A stretch of 64,000 nucleotides of DNA, taken from positions 1 through 64,000 of the forward strand of contig NZ_KB908379.1 in assembly GCF_000381005.1 (NCBI RefSeq). The letters run 5' to 3'. Shown here piece by piece: positions 15,771-23,910 of this stretch. Numbering within the stretch: the stretch's first letter is position 1; each line of letters begins with the position of its first letter. The position numbers and the translations under genes are program-made. This stretch comes from Selenomonas bovis DSM 23594. GTDB taxonomy: Bacteria > Bacillota > Negativicutes > Selenomonadales > Selenomonadaceae. The notes under the pieces were generated by a model. That model did no database searches and had not been told where the DNA came from. It saw only the letters and a program-made list of their open reading frames with translations.

Positions 15771-18206
15771 TTATGCACGAAGTTCGGCGTGGAACTGCTG
15801 CTCGACCGCCGCGAGGATCTGCTGGAAGGCCGCATCGGCTTCCTCGTCCTTGAGCGTGCGATCCTTGCTCTGGAACGTCAGATTGAACGCGAGGCTCTTC
15901 TTGCCAGCCGCGACCTGCTTGCCCGTATAGACATCGAAGAGCGTCACGCCCGTGAAATGCTTGCCGCCGTGCTTCGCGATGACGCGCTCGATGTCCGCCG
16001 CCGCTACATCCTCATCGACGAGCATCGCGAGATCGCGCGCGATGGCCGGATATTTCGGCAGAGACTCGAAATGGAAATTCTTCGCCGTGTATTTCATGAG
16101 CGTCTCGACATCCATCTCGAAGAGATAGACCTTCTGCTTGATGCCGAAATTCTCCGCCGCCTCCGGATGGAGCTCACCGACGACGGCGATTACCTCGCGC
16201 CCTTTCTTGAAGCAGGCCGTCTTGCCCGGATGGAGTGCGAAATGCTCTCCCGCCTCGACCGTATACTTGCTGATGCCGAGCCGCGCGAAGAGTTCCTCGA
16301 CAATGCCTTTCATATCGTAGAAGTCCACCTGCTCATTGCCCTGGTTCCAGCCGACTTCCTGCCTGCGCCCCGTAATGAGGCCGACGAGCTTCGTCTTTTC
16401 CTCCGGCAGTTCCGTGAGCGGCAGCTGCTTCGGATAGAACACCGGCGCCACATCGAAGAGCCTGAGATCCATGTTCTTGCGGGAGAAATTGCGCACGGCG
16501 TTCTCCATGATGCTCGTCAAGAGGCAAGTACGCACGAGCGGCGCCTCGTCCGTGAGCGGATTCATGATGGGGATGGCGCGGCGAAGCTCGCTTTCCTGCG
16601 GCACGCGCAGCTTATCGAAGAGCTCCGTGCTCGTGAAGCTGAAGGAAAGCTCCTCCGTCATGCCGAGCGCGGCAAGGGTCTGCTTGATGCGCTCGATGAA
16701 GGTCTGCCGTGCGCTCTGGCGTCCCTGCATCATGCGGCCGAACGGCGTCGTGCCCGCGATGTTGTCGAAGCCGTAGATGCGCGCGACCTCCTCGGAGAGA
16801 TCCTCCATGTAAGTGCAGTCGTTGCGCCAGGATGGCACGGTCGCGCGGTAACGCCCCTCACCCGTCTCCTCGATGACGAAGCCAAGCTTCGTGAGGATGT
16901 CTACCATGCGGCTCCCGGGCAACTCCGTGCCGAGGCGCCCGTTGATCTGCGCCGCCGTGAAGTCGATGGTCACGGGCGTCTTCGGCTGCGGGTAGCAGTC
17001 CACGATACCCTGTGTGACCGTGCAGGCCCCCATCTCCTGAAGCAGCTGGCAGGCGCGTTCGAGCGCGCGCGGCGTATTCGTCACATCGACGCCGCGCTCG
17101 AAGCGTCCCGATGCCTCGGAGTGCAGGCCGCAGGCGCGCGCCGTGCGGCGGATGCTCGGCCCATAGAAGGACGCCGCCTCGAAAACGACCGTCGTCGTCT
17201 TCTCCGTGACCTCGCTCTCGAGCCCGCCCATGATGCCGGCAAGGCCCGCGGGATGCTCGCTGTCCGCGATGACGAGTTCCTCTCCCTTGGCGACGCGCGA
17301 GCTGTCGTCGAGCGTATGGAGGTTCTCCCCCGCCTTGGCGCGGCGCGCCGTGAGCGTATGTCCCGTGATCTCATCGTAATCATAGGCATGCATCGGCTGC
17401 CCGAGCTCGAGCATGACGAAGTTCGTCACATCGACGACGTTGTTGATGGCGCGAATGCCGGCCCCCTCGAGGCGCTGCTGCATCCACTCAGGAGACGGCG
17501 CGACCTTGACATTCTTCACCATGCGCACGCTGAAGCGATTGCAGAGATCCGTTGCCTCGATGCCCGTCTGGATGAGGTCGGCCGTCTTGGCTGCATCGTT
17601 CTCCTCACAGCGAATAACCGGCCACTTCGGCTCATTGCCCGTGAGCACGGCGATCTCGCGCACGAGACCGAGCACGCTGAAGCAATCACCGCGGTTCGCT
17701 GTGAGCTCGAACTCGAGCACGACATCGTCGAGGCCGAGCACATCCTTCGCCGGTACACCGACCGGCGTATCTGACGGCAGGATGTAGATGCCGTCCTTCT
17801 CCTCCTCTGTGAGCTTCGTGAGGTCGAGGTGCAGCTCTCCCGCCGAGCAGAGCATGCCGTTCGATGGCAGACCGCGCAGCTTGCCCTTCTTGATGTGCAT
17901 GCCATTCGGCAGGTGCGCTCCAACCATCGCCACCGGCACGATCTGCCCCTGCGCGACGTTCTGCGCGCCCGTGATGATCTGGATGCGCTCCTTGCCGCCC
18001 ACATTCATCTGACAGATTTGCAAGTGGTCAGAGTCCGGATGCGGCGTGATTTCCTCGATGCGGCCCGTGACCACATGGTCGAGCCCCTCATCCGCGCGGA
18101 TGACGTTTTCCACCGGCACGCCCGCCATCGTGAAACGATCCGCGAGCTCCTCCGCCGACCAGTCAAAATCAATATAATCCTTCAGCCATTTTATCGAAAC
18201 CTGCAT
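15771..18206 (-). CDS. pheT: Phenylalanine-tRNA ligase beta subunit
   Basis: PheT pairs with PheS in the alpha2-beta2 enzyme that charges tRNA-Phe and edits mischarged Tyr-tRNA. At 811 residues it has the full domain set: an N-terminal tRNA-binding EMAP-like domain (HPDSDHLQICQMNVG), B3/B4 editing region, B5 domain, core domain and a C-terminal FDX-ACB anticodon-binding domain (FESLPKYPAIARDLAML). The start MQVSIKWLKDYIDF is typical. It lies 62 bases after pheS in the T-box operon. Confidence 0.97.
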   Translation of the reverse strand: MQVSIKWLKDYIDFDWSAEELADRFTMAGVPVENVIRADEGLDHVVTGRIEEITPHPDSDHLQICQMNVGGKERIQIITGAQNVAQGQIVPVAMVGAHLPNGMHIKKGKLRGLPSNGMLCSAGELHLDLTKLTEEEKDGIYILPSDTPVGVPAKDVLGLDDVVLEFELTANRGDCFSVLGLVREIAVLTGNEPKWPVIRCEENDAAKTADLIQTGIEATDLCNRFSVRMVKNVKVAPSPEWMQQRLEGAGIRAINNVVDVTNFVMLELGQPMHAYDYDEITGHTLTARRAKAGENLHTLDDSSRVAKGEELVIADSEHPAGLAGIMGGLESEVTEKTTTVVFEAASFYGPSIRRTARACGLHSEASGRFERGVDVTNTPRALERACQLLQEMGACTVTQGIVDCYPQPKTPVTIDFTAAQINGRLGTELPGSRMVDILTKLGFVIEETGEGRYRATVPSWRNDCTYMEDLSEEVARIYGFDNIAGTTPFGRMMQGRQSARQTFIERIKQTLAALGMTEELSFSFTSTELFDKLRVPQESELRRAIPIMNPLTDEAPLVRTCLLTSIMENAVRNFSRKNMDLRLFDVAPVFYPKQLPLTELPEEKTKLVGLITGRRQEVGWNQGNEQVDFYDMKGIVEELFARLGISKYTVEAGEHFALHPGKTACFKKGREVIAVVGELHPEAAENFGIKQKVYLFEMDVETLMKYTAKNFHFESLPKYPAIARDLAMLVDEDVAAADIERVIAKHGGKHFTGVTLFDVYTGKQVAAGKKSLAFNLTFQSKDRTLKDEEADAAFQQILAAVEQQFHAELRA

Positions 18207-18268
18207 AGTTTTCTCCCTTCACTTGCCATGTTCCTGCGCGCACCGGCGCGCAATACCGTCCCGACCGT

Positions 18269-19297
18269 TCAGAACTGGCGCAGGAAACGCATGTCGTTAT
18301 CGTAGAACAGGCGCAGGTCATCCACGCCATAGGAAAGCATCGCGATGCGCTCGACCCCCATGCCGAACGCGAAGCCGCTCACGACCTTCGGGTCGTAGCC
18401 ACTCATCTCGAGCACATGTGGATGCACCATGCCTGCGCCGAGAATCTCCAGCCAGCCCGTACCCTTGCAGACCTTGCAGCCCTTGCCGTGGCACATGACG
18501 CAAGAGATATCTACCTCCGCCGACGGCTCCGTGAACGGGAAAAAGCTCGGACGCAGGCGCACCTTGACATCCTCGCTGAAAATCTGGTGCAGGAACAGCT
18601 CGAGCGTTCCCTTGAGATCCGCCATCGTGATGCCTTTGTCGATGACGAGTCCCTCGACCTGCGTGAACATCGGAGAATGCGTCGCATCGTATTCGTCGCG
18701 GCGATAGACGCGTCCCGGCGCAATCATGCGGATCGGCGTGTTCGGCTCGTTTTTCTGCATCGTGCGCGCCTGCACAGGAGACGTCTGCGAGCGCATGAGG
18801 ATATCCTCCGTGATGTAGAACGAGTCCTGCATATCGCGCGCCGGATGATCCTTCGGCAGGTTGAGCGCTTCGAAATTGAAATAATCTTTCTCGATCTCCG
18901 GCCCTTCCTCGACGGAGAAGCCCATGCGGAAGAAAATATCCTTGATGCGCGCGAGCGTCAGCGTCAGCGGATGAAGGTGTCCAAGCGGCTGGCGACGCCC
19001 CGGAAGCGTCACATCGATCTTTTCGCTCGCGAGTTTCTCGGCGAGCGCACGCTGTCTGAGCTCCTCATTCTTTTCGGCAATCAACGCCTCGATCTGCGCT
19101 TTGGCCTCGTTGACGACCTTGCCGATCTTCGGACGATCCTCCTTCGCGAGCGCGCCCATGCCGCGCAGGATAGAGGTGAACGCTCCCTTCTTGCCGAGGA
19201 ACTTCACGCGGATCTCATCGAGCTCCGTGAGACTGCCCGCCGCCTGCTGGATTGCCTCGGCCGCCTGCGCCTTCAGCTGTTCGATTTTTTCTTCCAT
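18269..19297 (-). CDS. pheS: Phenylalanine-tRNA ligase alpha subunit
   Basis: This is the catalytic subunit of phenylalanyl-tRNA synthetase. The 342-residue class II enzyme has an N-terminal coiled-coil arm (1-90), motif 1 around HPLT, motif 2 ([15 protein letters not shown]) and motif 3 ([14 protein letters not shown]). The ATG at 19297 lies nine bases from GGGAGG; an in-frame TTG two codons upstream is too close to it. Expression is under the Phe T-box leader immediately upstream, so it should rise when tRNA-Phe is uncharged. Confidence 0.97.
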   Translation of the reverse strand: MEEKIEQLKAQAAEAIQQAAGSLTELDEIRVKFLGKKGAFTSILRGMGALAKEDRPKIGKVVNEAKAQIEALIAEKNEELRQRALAEKLASEKIDVTLPGRRQPLGHLHPLTLTLARIKDIFFRMGFSVEEGPEIEKDYFNFEALNLPKDHPARDMQDSFYITEDILMRSQTSPVQARTMQKNEPNTPIRMIAPGRVYRRDEYDATHSPMFTQVEGLVIDKGITMADLKGTLELFLHQIFSEDVKVRLRPSFFPFTEPSAEVDISCVMCHGKGCKVCKGTGWLEILGAGMVHPHVLEMSGYDPKVVSGFAFGMGVERIAMLSYGVDDLRLFYDNDMRFLRQF

Positions 19298-19312
19298 GTA
19301 CAATAGCCTCCC

Positions 19313-19549
19313 AAAAATAAAGCCCTCGCCTCTACTGCATCCGCAGCAGGGGCGAAGGCATGTCTTCGCGGTACCACCCTGATTTATCGCTTTGCGGCCT
19401 TAGCGCGGCCAACGTCCGGACTACCACCCGCATGGGCTTCCCCCGGCTGCTCCGAAGGGAACTTCCTCCGCGCCCTGCCATCCCTTTCCAGCGACGGGAC
19501 TCTCTTGCGGCAGCGAGACGGTCTACTTTCCTTCTTCATCACAAGTTAT
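19313..19549 (-). ncRNA. T-box leader (Phe) of the pheST operon
   Basis: On the minus strand the hallmark T-box sequence AGGGTGGTACCGCG occupies 19380-19367. A strong terminator follows (19360-19313: GCCTTCGCC... paired with GGCGAGGGC, then TTTATTTTT). Upstream lies a long structured stem I region with a GAAAGTAG start and AGAGAG segment. A TTC triplet at 19461-19459, in GGAAGTTCCCTTCGG, sits where the specifier codon is expected and codes Phe, matching the genes controlled. Uncharged tRNA-Phe should pair with TTC and with TGGT and prevent termination. Confidence 0.9.
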
Positions 19550-19554
19550 CTTGA

Positions 19555-19583
19555 ATCATATCACAAAACAAGGAGAAATTCAA
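19555..19583 (-). promoter_or_regulatory. Promoter of the pheST T-box operon
   Basis: On the minus strand TTGAAT (19583-19578) and TATGAT (19560-19555) are exactly 17 bases apart. The first base of the -35 box coincides with the edge of the inverted-repeat element at 19583-19743. Confidence 0.75.
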
Positions 19584-19743
19584 GGAAACGCTGATGAAAT
19601 GAGGTGCCCTGGATTTGCGTAGATGCGCTGTATATCTCTAGGAGACAAACCGGAGGCGTAGCAGAGCTACGCTGAGGATTGTCGAGGGCGAGAGGACAGT
19701 GCAGATACGCAAAGGCAGGGTGCCGAATTAATCAGCGTTTCCT
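19583..19743. repeat. Inverted-repeat element (MITE-like), copy 1
   Basis: This 161-base non-coding unit has imperfect terminal inverted repeats of about 28 bases: AGGAAACGCTGAT at the left and ATCAGCGTTTCCT at the right, continuing with matches such as GGTGCCCTG / CAGGGTGCC. An inner hairpin GCGTAGC-AGA-GCTACGC lies at 19656-19672. A second copy of almost the same length and layout occurs at 58576-58735. No open frame is present, so it would have to be moved by a transposase in trans. Confidence 0.82.
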
Positions 19744-19760
19744 CAAGGAACAATATCGCC

Positions 19761-21377
19761 TCAGCGCCTGGAAGTACGCGCAAGCTCGAGCTCCCTCGCA
19801 TACGCTGCGGTATCGCGTCCGTACACCTCGCGGAACGCCTCGCGCTCGCTCCCCAGGCGTCGCACCTGCTGGAGATAGGCACGATAGCTGCTCCAGCCGA
19901 AACGCGTCATGAGCTCGTCCGCAGCAAACTCCGCCAGCTCATTGACGATGTCGTCACCATAGCTTTCCGATGCCTCGCGCATGCCATCTGCTGTCAACAG
20001 CTGCTCAAGAGACGGAACGGCACCTGCCCGGCGCACTGCCTGCTGCCAGCCGCGGCGGTAGTCGGCATAGCGGCCCTGCCCCGCCTGCTCGAGCGCACGG
20101 ATGCCGGCGAGGTAGATCATGCCGCGATCCAGCCATGCCACTGACTCCTCTCTCTTGTCGGCGACCTGCGTCTCCAAGAGGCGCGCGCAAAGCGCATCCA
20201 CGCTGAAGATGCGCTGTTTGCCGTCGCCAAGCTCGCCCGCTTGCACGATAATGGTGCTGCCGTCCTGGATCCAGAGACTGCCCGTGGCCAGTTCCCGCGC
20301 CTTGTCCTGTGTAACGGCGCAGTTCTCCGCAATCGCCTGGATAAAATCTGCCGCATCCGCCGCAAGGATGAGGTCATAGCGTCCACAAAGGCGCTGGCCG
20401 TACATCCCGGCGAGCATGGGCTGCACCGCTGCCGCCTGCGTCTTCACGTCGGCGGCAAGCGCAGCGGAAACGCCAGGGCGTGCGATAACATGCGCCGCGA
20501 ACGGCAGGTGGCGTTCCTGAACATACCACTGCTGAAATTCCTGCAAAAACTGCGCGTGCGTCATGCCGAATGCCTTTGAGAAAGCCTCCTCCCCGCTGCG
20601 CGTATCGGCGAGTGCCTGGAAATAGCGCACGATTGCGGCGAGCTCTGTTCCCTTTGCCTGCTTCTGCACGAGACAGATGACCATGGCATCCGCAAGCTGA
20701 TACGAGTGGTATTTCTTCTCCATGAGCTGCATCCGTCGTTGGGGACTGCAATGCACGAGTTCCTTCGCGTTTACCGTCTCCTGCGCCCTACGCAGGTCAA
20801 ACATGGTGTCCTGCTCCCATTTGTGCAGCGACTTGCCACCGCACCGCTCCGCGACGAGCGCGCCGACATAGTCGGCGCTCCCTTCCTCGAGCCAGAAGAG
20901 CGCCTGCTCAGCCGCATCATTGCCGTGGCTGAGGTCGTACTGGAGCTGATGGAACAGCTCATGCGCCGTCGTGCTCATGCGGCCGCTCCTATCCTGCATG
21001 ACCCCCGCGGCGCCGTTGAGCGCTGTCTTTCCCTGTTTGCCGCCAGTCCAGCCGCCTGAAATCGCGGAAATCTTCGCGGCCTCTTCCTCTGAATGGGAGA
21101 ACTGCTGCGTCAGCACACGCTCATAGTCCTCCTGCGTCGGTGCGACGAAGAGCGTCACGCCATGCGCGAGCGGCACGCCTGCCTCAGCCGCCAAGCGGGA
21201 AACCCCCGCTGCCGCCTCTCTGACATCCGCCATAACATCCGCAGGAACATCCCCTGCCGACTGGATTGCTATCCCCCGTTCGCTCTGCGGGGAACGCGGC
21301 CAGAAGGCATAGGTACAGGCAGCCGCCACCATGAGCAATGCCAGCAGGAAAATCCCTGCAACAAAACGGCGTCTCAT
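19761..21377 (-). CDS. Membrane-anchored gluzincin-type zinc peptidase with a degenerate second domain
   Basis: This 538-residue protein is predicted to be extracytoplasmic. The N-terminus has a hydrophobic segment (5-21) ending VAAAC, so it is either a lipoprotein or a signal anchor. HELFH at 139-143 is an HExxH zinc site, and WLEEGSADY at 162-170 supplies the downstream Glu (164 or 165), the pattern of the peptidase MA-like family. The second half repeats the layout: WLDRGMIYL at 415-423 and EREAFREVYG near 511 mirror WLEEGSADY and SGEEAFSKAFG near 261, but the HExxH position reads DALCA. The second domain should therefore be inactive. GGAGGGG precedes the ATG. Substrate is unknown. Confidence 0.75.
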   Translation of the reverse strand: MRRRFVAGIFLLALLMVAAACTYAFWPRSPQSERGIAIQSAGDVPADVMADVREAAAGVSRLAAEAGVPLAHGVTLFVAPTQEDYERVLTQQFSHSEEEAAKISAISGGWTGGKQGKTALNGAAGVMQDRSGRMSTTAHELFHQLQYDLSHGNDAAEQALFWLEEGSADYVGALVAERCGGKSLHKWEQDTMFDLRRAQETVNAKELVHCSPQRRMQLMEKKYHSYQLADAMVICLVQKQAKGTELAAIVRYFQALADTRSGEEAFSKAFGMTHAQFLQEFQQWYVQERHLPFAAHVIARPGVSAALAADVKTQAAAVQPMLAGMYGQRLCGRYDLILAADAADFIQAIAENCAVTQDKARELATGSLWIQDGSTIIVQAGELGDGKQRIFSVDALCARLLETQVADKREESVAWLDRGMIYLAGIRALEQAGQGRYADYRRGWQQAVRRAGAVPSLEQLLTADGMREASESYGDDIVNELAEFAADELMTRFGWSSYRAYLQQVRRLGSEREAFREVYGRDTAAYARELELARTSRR

Positions 21378-21441
21378 GCCACACCCCTCCTAAAAATACC
21401 GTCCACATGCACGCAGTCTGCTTGTCCGTGGATAAACGAGA

Positions 21442-21461
21442 GGCGCAGCAAAAGCTGCGCC
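21442..21461 (-). terminator. Possible weak terminator hairpin
   Basis: GGCGCAGC-AAAA-GCTGCGCC is a perfect eight-base stem between the coiled-coil protein gene and the peptidase gene. The minus strand has only TCTCGTTT after it, so it may attenuate rather than stop transcription. Confidence 0.4.
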
Positions 21462-21508
21462 TGGCAAAAAACTGCTGATATGTAAAACCGATGCCAGCAG
21501 CCAACGCA

Positions 21509-22318
21509 TCAGCGCTGCAAGATCTTATCTGCAGCGAGCCGGATTCCATCTATGAGATACGTCCCCACGCGATTGATGACATCCTTGTGGTTTTCATAGG
21601 CATCCTGTGCACCTGTGCGGACAGTTTCTGCCGTTTCCTGCAGCTTGCCGTTATGATCGAGCTGCGCGTTGACATCATCGAGCATCTGCTGCGCCTGCGC
21701 AAGGGAAGCATCTACCTGTTGCGCCGCCTGTTTGGCCGCGTCCCTTTCCGTCGTATTGACCGCTTTCTGCTTCTCCTTGTCACCCGTTACCTTGTCCACG
21801 AGCTTGCCGAACAGCGAACCACGATCCTCCGCTAGCTGCTCGTTCTTACCCTCTGCGCGCGCCGCCTGCAGCATGAGCTCCTGCTTCTTTTTCTCAAGTT
21901 CCTGCTTTTCCTGTTCTAATTCCGCCTTTTTCGCTGCCAGAGACGCAGCATCCCTCGCCTGGTTAGCTGCCTGTTCCTGCTGGATACGTGCACGCGTAGC
22001 TTGTTCCTCTTCCTGATGCTGCTTGTAACCGGCAAAAAGAAAACCGAGCAAGAGGGCGCAGAGAAAACCGCCCACGAGAATGGCTTTTTTCTTGCGGCGC
22101 TTCGTCCAGAACGGGACTTTCTCCGGCTGCCTTTGCAGTCTGTCCGGCGGCAAGGGATCGAGCTCATGTACCGTACCGCGCCGCGTTTCCTGCGTCAGCG
22201 CAGTCTCCTCCCCCGCTGGCGGCCGCACAGCCGGCATGGATTGAGTATCCTCACTCCGAGGACGAGAAGGATTCACCTTTTTCAAGAGCACGGTCTCATC
22301 CAGATTATTCTTTCTCAT
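21509..22318 (-). CDS. Single-pass membrane protein with coiled coil, unknown function
   Basis: This 269-residue protein is of no recognised family. A polar, Pro-rich N-terminal region (1-65) precedes a basic patch WTKRRKKK and one membrane helix (ILVGGFLCALLLGFLFAGY). A long Glu/Lys/Gln-rich coiled coil follows, with repeated KKAELEQEKQELEKKKQE, and then a second helical region rich in Ala and Gln. The basic residues before the helix suggest that the N-terminus is cytoplasmic and the coiled coil outside. The ATG at 22318 follows GGAGGGGG by eight bases. It overlaps the end of the DUF3783 gene by 14 bases, so the two are coupled. Confidence 0.7.
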   Translation of the reverse strand: MRKNNLDETVLLKKVNPSRPRSEDTQSMPAVRPPAGEETALTQETRRGTVHELDPLPPDRLQRQPEKVPFWTKRRKKKAILVGGFLCALLLGFLFAGYKQHQEEEQATRARIQQEQAANQARDAASLAAKKAELEQEKQELEKKKQELMLQAARAEGKNEQLAEDRGSLFGKLVDKVTGDKEKQKAVNTTERDAAKQAAQQVDASLAQAQQMLDDVNAQLDHNGKLQETAETVRTGAQDAYENHKDVINRVGTYLIDGIRLAADKILQR

Positions 22319-22730
22319 GCGCCTGCCCCCTCCGTTCCTTTTCCTTCTCTTGCGCAATCATGAAGGAATGTTCCTTCTGCATGGTCTCACAGAGACGCCG
22401 CAACGTCCAGAAAGAATTGAACGGCGTCACAACAGCCTTGTAGTGAAGACCTGGCCGGACGCTCTCCTGCAGGGCGGCGAGCACGGCATCGAGGCGTTTG
22501 CCCTTGATGTTGTCCAGCAAGAGGACCTCATGCGGGAAAATAAAGCCATCGACTTCCGCCGGCAGCGGACGGAACCCCTTTCTGCCGAGCAGGTAACCGA
22601 CCTTCTGCTGATAGGCATCCGGCGGTATGAGCCGCGTCTTGATGCCAAGCCGGTGCAGCGTCTTCTCCACAAGGGCAATGCGTCCCTCATCCTTGAACTG
22701 ATAGAGGAGTGCCTGTTCGTCTCGTTTCAA
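22305..22730 (-). CDS. DUF3783 domain protein
   Basis: This is a 141-residue cytoplasmic protein. The second half fits DUF3783: VLLLDNIKGKRLDAVLAALQ followed by KAVVTPFNSFWTLRRLCETM and a final KEHSFM. The function of this domain is not known. The first half is a small mixed alpha/beta region (ALVEKTLHRLGIKTRLIPP). It sits 24 bases after the NYN gene and overlaps the membrane coiled-coil gene, so the three likely form one transcript. Confidence 0.72.
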   Translation of the reverse strand: MKRDEQALLYQFKDEGRIALVEKTLHRLGIKTRLIPPDAYQQKVGYLLGRKGFRPLPAEVDGFIFPHEVLLLDNIKGKRLDAVLAALQESVRPGLHYKAVVTPFNSFWTLRRLCETMQKEHSFMIAQEKEKERRGQAHEKE

Positions 22731-22754
22731 GATAGCTTACATCCTTTCCAGCAG

Positions 22755-23681
22755 TCAATGCATCATGCCGCGCATGAGCAAGTACGTCACGAGCTCATCA
22801 ATCGACACGCCCTCGGACTGCATGCGCTGCACGAGTTCATGCTGCAGCGTGCGCGGCAGTCGCAGCACCAGAGTTCCTGGCTCCGCAGCCGCAGGTGCTG
22901 TGGCCTGCTCGGCAGTCTTCTGCTCCTGTAGGCCATGCGCCTTCTTCGCAGCTGCTTCCTTCCCCTTGGTCTTGGGCTTTTCCCTACCTTTTTCGTCCTG
23001 CGTCGCCTTATTGCTCACCCGCGGCTTCTTTTCCTCCGCGGGCGCTTTCTCGACCTTGGCGCTCTTTTTCGTCTCCTTCGCCTCCGCTTTTTCCGCCGCG
23101 GCCTTGCGCGACGAACGCTTCGCCTTCTCCTGTGGCTTCTCTTCCTGGGTCTGATGCTCCGCCTTCGCCGCAATCTCTTCCTTCTCTGCTTTCTCATTCT
23201 TCGCCTTGCGTGCGGTCTTTTTCACTGGCTTCACGGGCTTCTCGGGAGGGTAGCAGAGGAACTCGTCATAGGCGTTGCGGAGTGTCTCGCTCGCCTGCCT
23301 CGTACCAACGCCGATGATATAGGATTTCTCCCCCTTATTCAGCGCCTCCGCGATCCGCACGAAATCGGAGTCCGTCGTGATGATGAAGAACCGGCGCACA
23401 CCGTCCTTGTAAAGCAGGACCGCCGAATCATAGAGCGCACTGTCCAGGGAATTCTTCCCAAGATAGGTGCGCGTCACCGAGCGGAACGTGAACCCGGGAC
23501 GGCGGCGCAGGCGTTCCCAACGCTTCTGATCCGTCGGGCACTTCTCCCAATCCGTGACAACGATGATGCGGCACGGCTGGAACCGCCGCGCCTTGCCGAG
23601 TGTATAGTCAAGCATTTCGAACGGTGCATTCTCGATGTCATAGAGGATCGCCACAGTATCATTACTAGAATCAAATGTCAT
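22755..23681 (-). CDS. NYN-domain nuclease-like protein with Lys/Ala/Glu-rich linker and ribbon-helix-helix-like C-terminus
   Basis: The N-terminal domain (about 8-145) is of the NYN/PIN-like RNase fold: YDIEN with Asp15, NSLDSALYD with Asp80, and TTDSDF with Asp104 and Asp106 give the acidic cluster. Residues 146-262 form a low-complexity linker made mostly of Lys, Ala and Glu. The last 40 residues (LVLRLPRTLQHELVQRM, then GVSIDELVTYLLM) resemble a ribbon-helix-helix module, usually a DNA-binding dimer or antitoxin part. RNA cleavage and nucleic-acid targeting are inferred. It has its own promoter and leads the NYN-DUF3783-coiled-coil group. Confidence 0.78.
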   Translation of the reverse strand: MTFDSSNDTVAILYDIENAPFEMLDYTLGKARRFQPCRIIVVTDWEKCPTDQKRWERLRRRPGFTFRSVTRTYLGKNSLDSALYDSAVLLYKDGVRRFFIITTDSDFVRIAEALNKGEKSYIIGVGTRQASETLRNAYDEFLCYPPEKPVKPVKKTARKAKNEKAEKEEIAAKAEHQTQEEKPQEKAKRSSRKAAAEKAEAKETKKSAKVEKAPAEEKKPRVSNKATQDEKGREKPKTKGKEAAAKKAHGLQEQKTAEQATAPAAAEPGTLVLRLPRTLQHELVQRMQSEGVSIDELVTYLLMRGMMH

Positions 23682-23703
23682 AAATCTATTCCCTCTTTAT
23701 CTT

Positions 23704-23722
23704 GCGGGAGGATGCCTCCCGC
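23704..23722 (-). other. Perfect hairpin in the 5' leader of the NYN gene
   Basis: GCGGGAGG-ATG-CCTCCCGC is an eight-base GC-rich stem with a three-base loop, 22 bases before the NYN start and just upstream of its AGAGGG ribosome site. No T run follows. It could affect message stability or translation, perhaps by self-cleavage, but nothing shows this directly. Confidence 0.5.
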
Positions 23723-23743
23723 CGTTTCCATACATTATTTTTC

Positions 23744-23772
23744 ATTATATCCGACTGTCAGCGCTTTCGCAA
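23744..23772 (-). promoter_or_regulatory. Promoter of the NYN gene group
   Basis: On the minus strand TTGCGA (23772-23767) and TATAAT (23749-23744) are separated by 17 bases. The transcript would include the hairpin at 23704-23722. Confidence 0.65.
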
Positions 23773-23849
23773 GGCAAACTCCCCGCTCACGCAGGGCGTG
23801 TTGGCGGGCGCTGCGGGTGAGAGAACGCCGGCAAGGAGATGCCTCGATA

Positions 23850-23880
23850 CGAAAATTGCCTTTCCGCCAAGGGAAAGGCA
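23850..23880 (-). terminator. Terminator after the RelA/SpoT-like gene
   Basis: TGCCTTTCC and GGAAAGGCA pair across a six-base loop. On the minus strand the stem is followed by ATTTTCG. It separates the RelA/SpoT-like gene from the NYN promoter. Confidence 0.7.
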
Positions 23881-23910
23881 TCATACAGGATGTATGCGTG
23901 CGGCGCTATC

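Noticed and set aside
15789-17774. 661-codon open frame on the plus strand
   Set aside because: It is antisense to pheT, which is unmistakable, and has no recognisable domain.
22978-23230. Low-complexity Lys/Ala/Glu coding stretch suspected as a tandem DNA repeat or frameshift
   Set aside because: It is a continuous in-frame linker between two folded parts of the NYN protein, with no regular repeat period.
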